From assembly GCA_005223185.1 (NCBI GenBank), contig NJBN01000002.1:62001-126000 (forward strand): 64,000 nt of DNA, given 5' to 3'. Shown here piece after piece: positions 1-7,904 of this stretch. This DNA comes from a candidate division LCP-89 bacterium B3_LCP (GTDB lineage Bacteria; Electryoneota; B3-LCP). Each line of letters begins with the position of its first letter. Position 1 is the stretch's first letter. The position numbers were made by a program, and so were the translations under genes. The notes under the pieces are model-generated. The model was not told the DNA's origin. It worked only from the letters and a program-made list of their open reading frames with translations, and ran no database searches.

Positions 1-189
1 ATGCAGGGCAATACAATATACACATAAACAACACACACTTACCTTCAGGAATTTACCTCACAAAACTGACTTCACCTGTAGGCAGCCATGTCGCCAAGAT
101 GGTTGTGGTGCGGTAAAAGAAAAAATCTGAACCGCTGATTACACGGATTTCACAGATTAACAGGGATGACAGACTGGCTAGGGCATTTG

Positions 190-502
190 TCATTCCGGGC
201 GAAGACCCGATGCGTAGCACTCTCCATAGGAGTCCTATGGACCTACGGAGAATCCAGTGATTATTCCAAATTGTCACTCCGTTGTCGCACCAGAATGAAT
301 TTCTGGTGCTCAGTATCTTAACTACAAAGTCGTTGAAACGACTAAAATACTTCAGACTGCGGTATTGGCTTTCCCGTAGGGATTCTTATGGAACAGCCAA
401 TTTGTACTACAAAATTGAGCACCGGAACTTCAGTCCGGTATGGAACGGTAGCTGTTGGGTTGTCCCGTAGGGACGGCTACGCCGCGCTACGCTTAACCCA
501 AC
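190..502. repeat. mosaic of palindromic intergenic repeats
   Basis: This 650-base stretch before the first gene has no convincing coding sequence; the short ORFs in it lack ribosome sites and family features. It is dense in hairpins: TCCATAGGA-G-TCCTATGGA at 223-241, GCACCAGAA/TTCTGGTGC at 287-309, AGTCGTTGAAACGACT at 328-343 and GTTGGGTT/AACCCAAC at 454-502, the last enclosing a GTCCC-GTA-GGGAC hairpin. The pieces resemble dispersed intergenic repeats of the REP/MITE kind; that classification is inference. The motif CTCCATAGGAGTC recurs inside the repeat at 23004-23106, which supports a dispersed family. Confidence 0.6.
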
Positions 503-578
503 CTACAATTTACAAACTCCCAATTTATCCTTCATCCTTATATCCTTTCATTTAAATTCCCCCTGAAAAAAAATGCAC

Positions 579-607
579 TTGACTTTCCGGTAAAACATCA
601 TTATATT
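579..607 (+). promoter_or_regulatory. sigma70-like promoter of the first T9SS cargo gene
   Basis: TTGACT at 579-584 and TATATT at 602-607 are separated by exactly 17 bases, a good match to a housekeeping sigma factor promoter. The start codon at 667 follows after a leader of about 55 bases ending in a GGAGGAG ribosome site. The -35 element continues as TTGACTTTCC, a form that recurs at other candidate promoters in this window. Confidence 0.6.
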
Positions 608-666
608 ATAAATTAGGTCTATCCGCAAAGTAGTTCGCTCGTCTGTAGTACCAATGTGGAGGAGTC

Positions 667-3021
667 ATGAGACGCCTGACATTCCTGGTGGCTTGCATTG
701 CTCTGATCCCCTTCCTGCTTTTTGCCGCCCAATCAACTCACAAAATTCCGGTTGAAAACTATCCCGTAACAACCGGTGATGTAACTGTAATCGCACCCAC
801 CAGTTTTCCGCCCTACCCAATCCCCGACAATCTGGACACGGTCGGTATAGTCGAAACCATCGGCACCACCTGGTATGAAAACCAGTGCCTGGGCGCTGCC
901 GGACGCCGGATCAACCGTACGGAAGACGGCTACACTCATTTCGTCTGGGCTAATGGGGAGAATTTCGGGTCGTCACATCGAGTTTACTATAATTATGTCG
1001 ATCCCTCTGGAAACCAGGCTTGGCCCGGGACCGGTTATCCGCTTGTATCGGAACAATCAGGTTCACCGACTCTTGATGTAAGTGATGATGGTGGTTTGTT
1101 CGCCGCCATGAATTACTACAGTCAGTTCTACGGAATGTATCACACTGCTGTTACCTATCCATCTCCATGGCAACCTATTCCCAGCCAACCACCTCTGGCA
1201 AATGGAGAGCCGGTACTCTGGCCCAAGATCAGGTTAGATCGAAATGGAGGTATACATTTGATTGCCAGTACCAATACCTCGATGCCCGGCGATCCTCATC
1301 ACGATTATTACATTTCAGGGACTTATAATCCGGTCACATACACAATCAACTGGGATCCTTCCTGGACGCCGATGGATTGGACCATGACTGTAGCGTCCGA
1401 TATTGCTGCATCCAGCGTTTCCGACCGGATGGCATACGGATGGACTTACTGCCGCGATCAGGGATTTCCTTTTTACGGCGATTTCAGCCAGCGCAACAAT
1501 GACATTTACATATTGATCGATGAAGACGGCAGTAATCCCGATTATAACGAAGCTTTCAATCTGACCAATTTCTTCTATCCGGATTATGGCTGGTTGCCGG
1601 ATACGCTCTTAGCCAACATGGATACCCTGCGGGCTTACACGGACGTCTCCCTCTTCTTCGACCAGAATGATTTTCTCCATGTGGTTTTCACCACACCGGC
1701 GTATTTTCAGTTGCAGGGAACTACCTACTGGCACGCATCCATAATCTGGCACTGGTCAGAACAGACGGAGCAGTTTTCAACAATTCACAACGCCTTCGAT
1801 GATTATTGGTGGAATTTCGTTGACTGCGGAGCCTGGAATGTCAAGGCGCAACGGGGTCAGTTAGGGCAGGATCCCAGCACCGGTTATCTTTACTGCGCTT
1901 ATCAGGTGTACGACTGCGACCCGATGGCAATCAGCGCGGGTGGGTATCCTTCCGGCGAAATCTATATGTCCGTATCGACCGATGGTGGCAACAACTGGGC
2001 GGTGGGGACGAACGTAACCGAAACAGTAACGCCCAATAATGCAGCTCCCGGTGCATGTTTATCAGAAATCTGTCCCACTATCGCTGAATTTATGGGTGAT
2101 GGCCGACCGGGACAGTGCCATTTAATGTATATAATGGACTTCGACGCCGGGAATGTGGTCCAGGGTGAAGGCACCTGGACGTTGAACAACGTGAGTTATC
2201 ATCAAGTACCTGTTGATTCCATCCCGACGGTGCCTCTGTTGCCGCAATGGCCCTATCCGGGAGGGATTTCTTTACATGTGTTTGCCTGGCACAATTTTTA
2301 CATCGAACTCGCCCCATTGAGTATGACTTCTTTCCCCTCCACTGGAGGTATATTAGAATATAACATTGAAGGTGGAAATAACGGCTTTTTTCCGGACGTG
2401 GATATCAAAGTTGAGGTCATGATCCCTGGCGGTGAAATAATCCCGGTAATGGGTCCCATATATAATTTCCCCATGCATCCAGGCTGGTCAGTCAGTCGCA
2501 ACAGAGAATTGCTCATACCAGCAGGTGCGCCTGAAGGAAATTACGTTTTGTACGCCTGTATAGGTCAGGACAATACCATTTTCCCCTGGACCATTTACGC
2601 TGTCGATCATTTATACTTCAGCAAAGAGGGAGCTGAAGGGACATGGTCAAGTCCCTGGTTTGCAGATAGCGGGGAATCATTTGAGGAACTGCTGACCGCC
2701 GATCCGCCGGATTCTCCAGCCAGGTTCCAAGTATATCAAAACTATCCCAATCCTTTCAACCCGACGACAGTTATCAGTTTCAATCTGCCAGTTGCAAGTT
2801 TGGTGAAGTTGGAGGTGTTTGATATAAATGGGCGCAATGTAGGGGCGAGGCATGCCTCGCCCTCGGGTCGGCACAAGACCGACCCCTACGCGAATGGGTA
2901 CTATCCCTCCGGTACCCACCAGATTACCTTTGATGGATCGGGGTTGGCGTCGGGGATATATATCTACCGTTTGAACGCAGGAGATTTCACGACATCAGGT
3001 AAAATGATATTGGTGAAATGA
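667..3021 (+). CDS. secreted beta-propeller-like protein with T9SS C-terminal sorting domain
   Basis: A 784-residue exported protein. Residues 1-20 form a signal peptide (MRRL, hydrophobic core, Ala-Ala). The body is rich in aromatic residues and has a sialidase-type Asp-box (S-T-D-G-G-N-N-W, about residue 435), so a beta-propeller is likely; no catalytic set is recognised. Residues about 689-784 are a FlgD-like/T9SS type A sorting domain starting YQNYPNPFNPTT and ending in GKMILVK. In that family the domain directs export across the outer membrane and is cleaved. The ATG at 667 has GGAGGAG directly upstream. The gene is followed by a diverged tandem paralogue. A 51-base palindromic element is inserted in frame within the sorting domain. 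Substrate or ligand unknown. Confidence 0.85.
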   Translation: MRRLTFLVACIALIPFLLFAAQSTHKIPVENYPVTTGDVTVIAPTSFPPYPIPDNLDTVGIVETIGTTWYENQCLGAAGRRINRTEDGYTHFVWANGENFGSSHRVYYNYVDPSGNQAWPGTGYPLVSEQSGSPTLDVSDDGGLFAAMNYYSQFYGMYHTAVTYPSPWQPIPSQPPLANGEPVLWPKIRLDRNGGIHLIASTNTSMPGDPHHDYYISGTYNPVTYTINWDPSWTPMDWTMTVASDIAASSVSDRMAYGWTYCRDQGFPFYGDFSQRNNDIYILIDEDGSNPDYNEAFNLTNFFYPDYGWLPDTLLANMDTLRAYTDVSLFFDQNDFLHVVFTTPAYFQLQGTTYWHASIIWHWSEQTEQFSTIHNAFDDYWWNFVDCGAWNVKAQRGQLGQDPSTGYLYCAYQVYDCDPMAISAGGYPSGEIYMSVSTDGGNNWAVGTNVTETVTPNNAAPGACLSEICPTIAEFMGDGRPGQCHLMYIMDFDAGNVVQGEGTWTLNNVSYHQVPVDSIPTVPLLPQWPYPGGISLHVFAWHNFYIELAPLSMTSFPSTGGILEYNIEGGNNGFFPDVDIKVEVMIPGGEIIPVMGPIYNFPMHPGWSVSRNRELLIPAGAPEGNYVLYACIGQDNTIFPWTIYAVDHLYFSKEGAEGTWSSPWFADSGESFEELLTADPPDSPARFQVYQNYPNPFNPTTVISFNLPVASLVKLEVFDINGRNVGARHASPSGRHKTDPYANGYYPSGTHQITFDGSGLASGIYIYRLNAGDFTTSGKMILVK
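2839..2889 (+). repeat. in-frame palindromic element inside the T9SS sorting domain
   Basis: Fifty-one bases (17 codons) bounded by the inverted ends GTAGGGG and CCCCTAC. Inside lie a perfect 20-base palindrome (GGGCGAGGCATGCCTCGCCC, 2843-2862) and a hairpin GGGTCGG/CCGACCC. It is translated as V-GARHASPSGRHKTDPY, a basic, Pro/Ser-rich stretch unlike the surrounding beta-sandwich. It falls between the conserved NGRN turn and the TFDGSGLASG strand, where a loop can tolerate an insert. Confidence 0.75.
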
Positions 3022-3024
3022 ACA

Positions 3025-3095
3025 GGGGAGGACAGACATTCTTGTCTGTCTGGTAATTATCGAATGGTGTCAGAGAGGAATGTCTAACCTCCCCC
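3025..3095. repeat. 3'-flanking inverted repeat, copy 1
   Basis: Begins three bases after the stop codon of the first T9SS cargo gene. The ends GGGGAGG and CCTCCCC are inverted, and inside is a perfect 8-base-pair hairpin (GACAGACA-TTCT-TGTCTGTC). A clearly related sequence follows the stop codon of the second paralogue (5492-5587). It has no T-run, so a role as terminator is only possible; mRNA 3'-end stabilisation is an alternative. Confidence 0.65.
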
Positions 3096-3175
3096 AAACG
3101 TGTTAAATGTTGCGTCAGGTCTTGGACGCCGAAGGCGGGTGTGACCTGACGCAAGTTAACAAAACAGGAGGAATC

Positions 3176-4672
3176 ATGAAACATCTGATTATTTCCTTAA
3201 CCTTAATGACCCTGATCCCGGTATTCTCCTTCGCATCGACGAAACCACTAAAAACCCCGATGGTAAACTACCCGGTCATGACAGGAAATGAAGTGTACCC
3301 GGGATCACCGAAGTCCACACCGCCTCTACTTTTAGATAATCTCGACGTCATTGGAGAGATCGATACAATCGGTACCACTTGGGTCAAAATTCAGCACAAT
3401 GGTACCATAGGTCGAATGATTGAGAGAAGCACCGACGGCTACACGGATTTCGTCTGGATGAACGGTTTGGACTATGGTGTCATCAACCGCCACATTTACT
3501 ATAACTTCATCGACCCCCTTGGCGTCCAGGCTTGGCCCGGTGGTTATCCGGTGGAGTCTTCCCAACGTGCCGGTTATACTACCATGGATGTTGATTTTAA
3601 TGGAATAGCCTTTCCTGCTTTCCATTGGACAAATACTCCGGGTGGTGATTTCTGGACAGCGGTAGCAACAGATTTCTTTGCGCATACAGGTACGTTCATC
3701 ACCTATGAGACGCTACCATATGCTGGAGTGGATAAAATCATCTGGCCAAAGGTTCAATTCGATAGAAACCAGGTACTGCAAATAGTGTCTACAGAAAATC
3801 CGGGAGGTTTTGAATCCTATAGACATTTCTATACGACTGGAACCTACAATCCCTTGACTTACAGCATAGTTTATGAACCTTGGGAAGAGATGACCTGGAC
3901 CATGACCATAGCCGGCGATGTGGCGGCTTCGGACATCTCAGACCGCGTCGCTTACGGATGGACCTACTGCCGAGATGACGGTTTCCCTGCGCCTGGCGGA
4001 GATTACAGCCAGTACAATAACGATATCCACATTCTAATAGATGATGATGGATTGGATCCTGATTGGAGCCAGGCTGTTAACTTAACGGATTTCATTCCCC
4101 CCATACCTTTTTGGCCACCCTTTACACAAAATGGGGACACATTACGAGCTTACACTGATATGTCCCTGTTCTTCGACCAGGATGATTACCTTCACGTTGC
4201 TTTCACCACGCCTTCCTATTTCGAAATTCAGGGTATAATGTATTGGCACGCATCCATAATCTGGCACTGGACCGAACAATATCCCGATGAGTTCGTCATG
4301 ATCCATAACGCATTCGATGACTTCTGGTGGAATACAGTTGACTGCGGCACCTGGAATGTGAAGGCGCAGAGACCTTCATTGGCGCAGGATCCCAGTACGG
4401 GTTACCTCTATTGTTCCTATCAGGTCTTCGACTGCGATACTAATGCTATCAGCGCTGGAGATCTTCCCTCGGGAGAAGTTTTCGTTTCGGTTTCCACCGA
4501 CGGTGGAATGAACTGGGCTCTGGGTACTAATATCACCCAAACTGTCACACCTGATAACGGAGCGCCTGGAAGCTGTTTCAACGAAATATGCCCCAATATG
4601 GCTAAGCTTGTAGACGGCACCTGTCACATCATGTATGTGATGGATCACGATGCCGCCGATCCATACCGTTGA
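3176..4672 (+). CDS. secreted beta-propeller-like protein, 5' part of a gene broken by TGA
   Basis: This paralogue of the preceding gene encodes 498 residues before an in-frame TGA at 4670. The ATG at 3176 is preferred over the upstream start in the ORF track because it has AGGAGGAAT before it and begins a signal peptide (MKHLIISLTLMTLIPVFSFA). The body matches the first protein closely, including the Asp-box-like STDGGMNW, the motif WTYCRD and the segment around NAFDDFWWN. The reading frame continues after the TGA for another 272 codons with homology to the rest of the paralogue, including the T9SS sorting domain. The fragment alone would be exported to the periplasm but could not be a T9SS substrate. 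Confidence 0.8.
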   Translation: MKHLIISLTLMTLIPVFSFASTKPLKTPMVNYPVMTGNEVYPGSPKSTPPLLLDNLDVIGEIDTIGTTWVKIQHNGTIGRMIERSTDGYTDFVWMNGLDYGVINRHIYYNFIDPLGVQAWPGGYPVESSQRAGYTTMDVDFNGIAFPAFHWTNTPGGDFWTAVATDFFAHTGTFITYETLPYAGVDKIIWPKVQFDRNQVLQIVSTENPGGFESYRHFYTTGTYNPLTYSIVYEPWEEMTWTMTIAGDVAASDISDRVAYGWTYCRDDGFPAPGGDYSQYNNDIHILIDDDGLDPDWSQAVNLTDFIPPIPFWPPFTQNGDTLRAYTDMSLFFDQDDYLHVAFTTPSYFEIQGIMYWHASIIWHWTEQYPDEFVMIHNAFDDFWWNTVDCGTWNVKAQRPSLAQDPSTGYLYCSYQVFDCDTNAISAGDLPSGEVFVSVSTDGGMNWALGTNITQTVTPDNGAPGSCFNEICPNMAKLVDGTCHIMYVMDHDAADPYR

Positions 4673-5488
4673 GCTACTCCAACGATAGGTGAGATCATCT
4701 ATCACAAAGTACCGGTTGACCTGATTCCCCAAACGCCTTTGGTTCAGCAGAATGTGCCCTTTCATGTGGATTATCCTCCCTTTGGGCCCTTTATAGCTGT
4801 TAATTCAATGGGAACCACTATTTTTTCTAATGAAGACGATACGCTGCTTTACAACATAGTTGGTTGGAACGATCAGCCCCGCATGGTAACTGTGGACATA
4901 TGGGCTGATGTGACGCTGCCTGATGGCAGTATCAGAGGTCCAATTTTCACTCCAGTTTATGATTTCGTGATGTATTCGTGCTATTTGGATACAAGCTGGT
5001 CCATTATCCGTAATCGCGATTTGTGCATCCCCGGATTCGCTCCTGAGGGTACATACCTTCTCAATGTCTATATAGGTGAATATGATCCGATAAATCCTAC
5101 CATAGAGGCTCTGAACCATCTCTATTTCTACAAAAATGAATCAACAGGAGGTGGTGGTGACCTATGGTTGGGCGGCGTTGACCTGTTGTCCGTTGAAGAT
5201 AATTCATTGACCACACCTGTTTTATATTCAAACTACCCCAATCCTTTCAACCCAACGACAGTTATCAGTTTCGATTTGCCAGTTGCGAGTCTGGTGAAGT
5301 TGGAGGTGTTTGATGTAAATGGGCGTAATGTTAACATGTCGGGGTCAGGGACGACCCCGACTACGGAATTCGGCGTTGGCACCCACCAGATTACTTTTGA
5401 TGGGTCGGGATTGGCGTCGGGGATATATATCTATCGTATAAGTGCTGGGGAGGTTTCGGTGACGGGTAAGATGGTGCTGATGAAATAA
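4673..5488 (+). pseudogene. 3' part of the broken T9SS cargo gene, carrying the sorting domain
   Basis: It lies in the same frame as 3176-4672, directly after the TGA. Codons from 4673 on align with the first paralogue (IYHKVPVDLIPQTPL against SYHQVPVDSIPTVPL), so homology is continuous across the stop. The ORF track places a start at 4739, but there is no good ribosome site and no signal peptide, so independent expression is unlikely. The C-terminal domain (YSNYPNPFNPTT ... GKMVLMK) is intact. A single substitution (for example GGA or CGA to TGA), stop read-through or a sequencing error could all explain the break. Confidence 0.7.
5338..5361 (+). repeat. in-frame hairpin element in the second sorting domain
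   Basis: A perfect 9-base-pair stem, GTCGGGGTC/GACCCCGAC, with a six-base loop. It is translated inside the variable loop after NGRNVN as the Ser/Gly/Thr-rich MSGSGTTPT. The location corresponds to that of the 51-base element in the first paralogue, but the sequence is different. Confidence 0.65.
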
Positions 5489-5491
5489 CCT

Positions 5492-5587
5492 GGGGAGGAT
5501 AGGCGCCACTAAAGGGGCTTACGCCTATTCTTGCCCGTCGGATAACAATACCACAGAGGTGTCGGACAGGAATGTCCAATCTCCCCC
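5492..5587. repeat. 3'-flanking inverted repeat, copy 2
   Basis: Begins three bases after the stop codon of the second paralogue. It shares GGGGAGGA, ATTCTTG...GTC, GGTGTC, AGGAATGTC and CTCCCCC with copy 1 at 3025-3095. It has an extra nested hairpin (ATAGGCG/CGCCTAT) in the first half, which makes it about 25 bases longer. Confidence 0.65.
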
Positions 5588-5728
5588 TACTATGTAGAGG
5601 AGACTAAGTTCATCAGCCGGTGGACACCGTCCACTAACTAATCTGCGTAATCAACGGTTCAGGTTCTTCCTTCCGCAATATCATAATTATCTCCCTAAAT
5701 ATCCCAAAGTAAATACTCCATTTTCGGG

Positions 5729-5758
5729 TTGACTTTTCCATGAATTATTTCGTATCTT
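5729..5758 (+). promoter_or_regulatory. sigma70-like promoter of a small transcription unit
   Basis: TTGACT at 5729-5734 and TATCTT at 5753-5758 are 18 bases apart. The -35 hexamer again reads TTGACTTTTC. Initiation would be near 5765, just ahead of a hairpin at 5769-5796 (ACTCAA..CCAA/TTGG..TTGAGT). The rest of 5588-5728 holds nothing I recognise beyond a short GTGGAC/GTCCAC hairpin. Confidence 0.4.
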
Positions 5759-5868
5759 ATTTGTTCAAACTCAAATCCAACCATTTGGGCTTGAGTAGAA
5801 GATAAATGGTTTTATTGTCTAAATACGGTACAGATTTGTTTGATTTAATTGATCTTTAAGGGTGTTAA

Positions 5869-5976
5869 ATGCAAGCTGCTTCAATCTTACGCTGGAAAAA
5901 TTTGAAATTATCCTGGAATCAAGTTAACATACAGTGCCTCTTAGTTTTGTCGATTCTCGAGGCGAAAGAGTTGTGA
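5869..5976 (+). CDS. putative 35-residue leader peptide or small protein
   Basis: A short ORF, ATG to TGA, not in the ORF track. An AAGGG sequence stands six bases before the ATG. The product starts MQAASILRWKNLKLSW, continues into a mildly hydrophobic stretch (CLLVLSIL) and ends EAKEL. Its stop codon finishes one base before the terminator hairpin at 5978, and a candidate promoter lies at 5729. This arrangement fits either a leader peptide of an attenuator or a free-standing small gene. No family is recognised, and chance occurrence is possible. Confidence 0.3.
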   Translation: MQAASILRWKNLKLSWNQVNIQCLLVLSILEAKEL

Positions 5977-5977
5977 T

Positions 5978-6008
5978 AAGTGCACGATAGCAATCGGTGC
6001 ACTTTTTT
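5978..6008 (+). terminator. Rho-independent terminator ahead of the Nif3-like gene
   Basis: A perfect 8-base-pair stem AAGTGCAC/GTGCACTT with an 11-base loop runs into six T residues. It lies 42 bases before the TTG start of the next gene, so it either ends the upstream small transcript or attenuates the downstream operon. Confidence 0.65.
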
Positions 6009-6049
6009 AACGCCCATTTTGATATCACTATGGTTCAAAAGGAAAGTCA

Positions 6050-7153
6050 TTGCGCATTCAGGACGTTATAGATTTTATCGAAAGATGGTGCCACCCGGGT
6101 GCAGCGCTGGAATATGACAATCCCGGTCTGCAGGTCGGTGATGCCAGCGCTAACTTGAAGAATATCCTGGTTACTCTGGATGTAACCGACCGCATCATTG
6201 AAGAAGCCGTTGAAAACCAGGTTAATCTCATACTCTCGCATCATCCTCTAATTTTTGAACCGTTGTCTCAACTGAACGTGAAAACGGGTCTGGGAAGACA
6301 GATCTCTGAATTGGTAAAAAACGATATCGCCGTTTACGCGGCTCATACCAATTTAGATGCCGCCAAGGACGGCGTTTCCATCATGTTGGCGAAACTCTTA
6401 GGAGTTGAAGACCCAACTTTCCTGACTCCGCCCGAGGGTGCCTGGATGAAGAAACTGGCGGTTTTCGTCCCGCCGACTGATGTTGAGGCTGTCCGCAGCG
6501 CCATGGCTGAAGTGGGCGCCGGTATGATTGGCGATTACTCTCACTGTTCCTTTAATATCCCCGGTGAAGGTACTTTCCTGGGTGGAGATTCTTCTTCACC
6601 AGCGGTCGGGAAAAAAGGCGCTCTTCAAAGCGTAGAAGAGATAAGGTTGGAAATGCTCCTGCCGGGCTGGTGCACGGACAGAGTGATAGCCGCCATGAAG
6701 AAGGCACATCCCTATGAAGAGGTTGCCTACGATCTTTATTCTTTGGATAATCACGATGTGAATTTCGGTTTTGGTGCTATCGGGAACCTAACACAGCCCG
6801 TACCACTTAAAGAACTACTGGAACAAATTCGGAAAAAACTCGGCGTAAAGATGTTGCGCGTGATGGAAGGTCCTGCTGAGAAGGTGACCCAACTGGCTGT
6901 TTGCGGTGGTTCCGGTGGACAATTAATTAAGAATGCCTGGTTGCGAGGTGCAGAAGTTTTCCTTACAGGCGAGATGAAGTACCATACGTTCTTAGAATAT
7001 GAAGACCGGTTGACGGTTGTAGTCGCTGGACATTACGCTACCGAACGGATTATCCTGCCGATCTGGGTAGAAAAGCTGCAAAAATGGCTGGCAGATGAAC
7101 CGGTTTCCGTAATAGAAACAAAAATGTTGACGAATCCTGTTAAATATATCTAA
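6050..7153 (+). CDS. Nif3-like dinuclear metal centre hexameric protein
   Basis: At 367 residues this is the long YqfO-type member of the Nif3/DUF34 family, which forms toroidal hexamers with two metal ions per subunit. Metal-ligand motifs are visible as SHHPLIF (about residue 63), HTNLD (about 97) and GHYATE (about 327). A PII/CutA-like insertion occupies roughly residues 130-235 (VFVPPTDVEAVR ... HPYEEVAYDL). The physiological substrate of the family is unsettled despite the common label 'GTP cyclohydrolase 1 type 2'. Translation starts at TTG 6050 after AAAAGGAAAG; a nearby ATG at 6030 is out of frame. It heads a short operon with the zinc-ribbon gene. Confidence 0.9.
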   Translation: MRIQDVIDFIERWCHPGAALEYDNPGLQVGDASANLKNILVTLDVTDRIIEEAVENQVNLILSHHPLIFEPLSQLNVKTGLGRQISELVKNDIAVYAAHTNLDAAKDGVSIMLAKLLGVEDPTFLTPPEGAWMKKLAVFVPPTDVEAVRSAMAEVGAGMIGDYSHCSFNIPGEGTFLGGDSSSPAVGKKGALQSVEEIRLEMLLPGWCTDRVIAAMKKAHPYEEVAYDLYSLDNHDVNFGFGAIGNLTQPVPLKELLEQIRKKLGVKMLRVMEGPAEKVTQLAVCGGSGGQLIKNAWLRGAEVFLTGEMKYHTFLEYEDRLTVVVAGHYATERIILPIWVEKLQKWLADEPVSVIETKMLTNPVKYI

Positions 7154-7175
7154 ATAAAAGGTAAGGGAGGCGGAC

Positions 7176-7895
7176 TTGAGGACGCAGCTTGAACAATTAA
7201 TTCAGTTGCAGGATATTGACAATGAGCTTTTGGAGCTGCAACAGGAACGCGGCAATCTACCGGAAACTGTTGAGCGTCTCAGGGCCGAAATAGAAGAGAC
7301 CACTCACCTGCTGGATCTAAAACAAAAAGAGCAATTAAATGCAGGCAAGGAACGGCGGCGCATTGAAAACGAAGTCGAACTGGCTAAGGTTAGTTTGAAG
7401 AAATATCAGGATCAGCTTTTCAAGGTAACGAGTAACCGGGAATATGATGCCATCACCACCGAGATTGAATCGGCTAAGGCGGTAGTCAGTAATGGTGAAT
7501 CCCGCATTATTGAACTCTTGGGTCAGGAAGAAGAACTGGTTCAGACATGCGAGGAACTTGAGAAGAATCTCGAAGAAATCAAGTCAGATTTCGATGTGAG
7601 GGATGCTGAACTGCAGGAGAAAATAGCAGAAACATCGGACACCGAAGCGACTCTTAAGAAGAATCGCGTCAAAATTGTGGAACAACTGGCAAAACCGGTC
7701 TATGCTCATTATGAAAGAATCCATGTCGCCAAAGAAGACGGTATGGGAGTTGCCAGAGTTTACAACGGCGCTTGCGGAGGGTGTTTTGCCGCTATTCCAC
7801 CTCAGAAGCAGATGGAGGTAGCTTCCATGGAAGATTTCATTTTGTGTGAAACCTGTGGCCGCATCCTTGTCGATCCAAATAGCATGGAAATGTGA
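7176..7895 (+). CDS. coiled-coil protein with C-terminal C4 zinc ribbon (DUF164/CT398 type)
   Basis: A 239-residue protein. Residues about 5-180 form a long charged coiled coil; the C-terminus has a zinc ribbon with two Cys pairs (CGGC about residue 198, CETC about 225) and ends in GRIL. This is the CT398-like family, found widely beside Nif3 homologues and often of unassigned function; links to flagellar, envelope or nucleic-acid functions have been proposed. The start is TTG at 7176 with GGGAGG eight bases upstream. The stop codon is only nine bases before RNase P RNA, so the three genes may be co-transcribed. Confidence 0.85.
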   Translation: MRTQLEQLIQLQDIDNELLELQQERGNLPETVERLRAEIEETTHLLDLKQKEQLNAGKERRRIENEVELAKVSLKKYQDQLFKVTSNREYDAITTEIESAKAVVSNGESRIIELLGQEEELVQTCEELEKNLEEIKSDFDVRDAELQEKIAETSDTEATLKKNRVKIVEQLAKPVYAHYERIHVAKEDGMGVARVYNGACGGCFAAIPPQKQMEVASMEDFILCETCGRILVDPNSMEM

Positions 7896-7904
7896 TAATA
7901 TTAA

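Noticed and set aside
53-470. ORFs of 74 and 62 codons at the left end (one on each strand)
   Set aside because: They lie across palindromic repeats, lack ribosome sites and give low-complexity products of no family.
4660-4700. Selenocysteine or genome-wide TGA recoding to explain the split T9SS gene
   Set aside because: A small CGTTG/CAACG hairpin overlaps the TGA, but the paralogue has no Cys there, no proper SECIS shape follows, and many genes in the window use TGA as a normal stop.
5765-6008. 6S RNA, SRP RNA or tmRNA in the small transcription unit
   Set aside because: The ends do not pair into a long closed hairpin and none of the conserved loops of those RNAs is visible.
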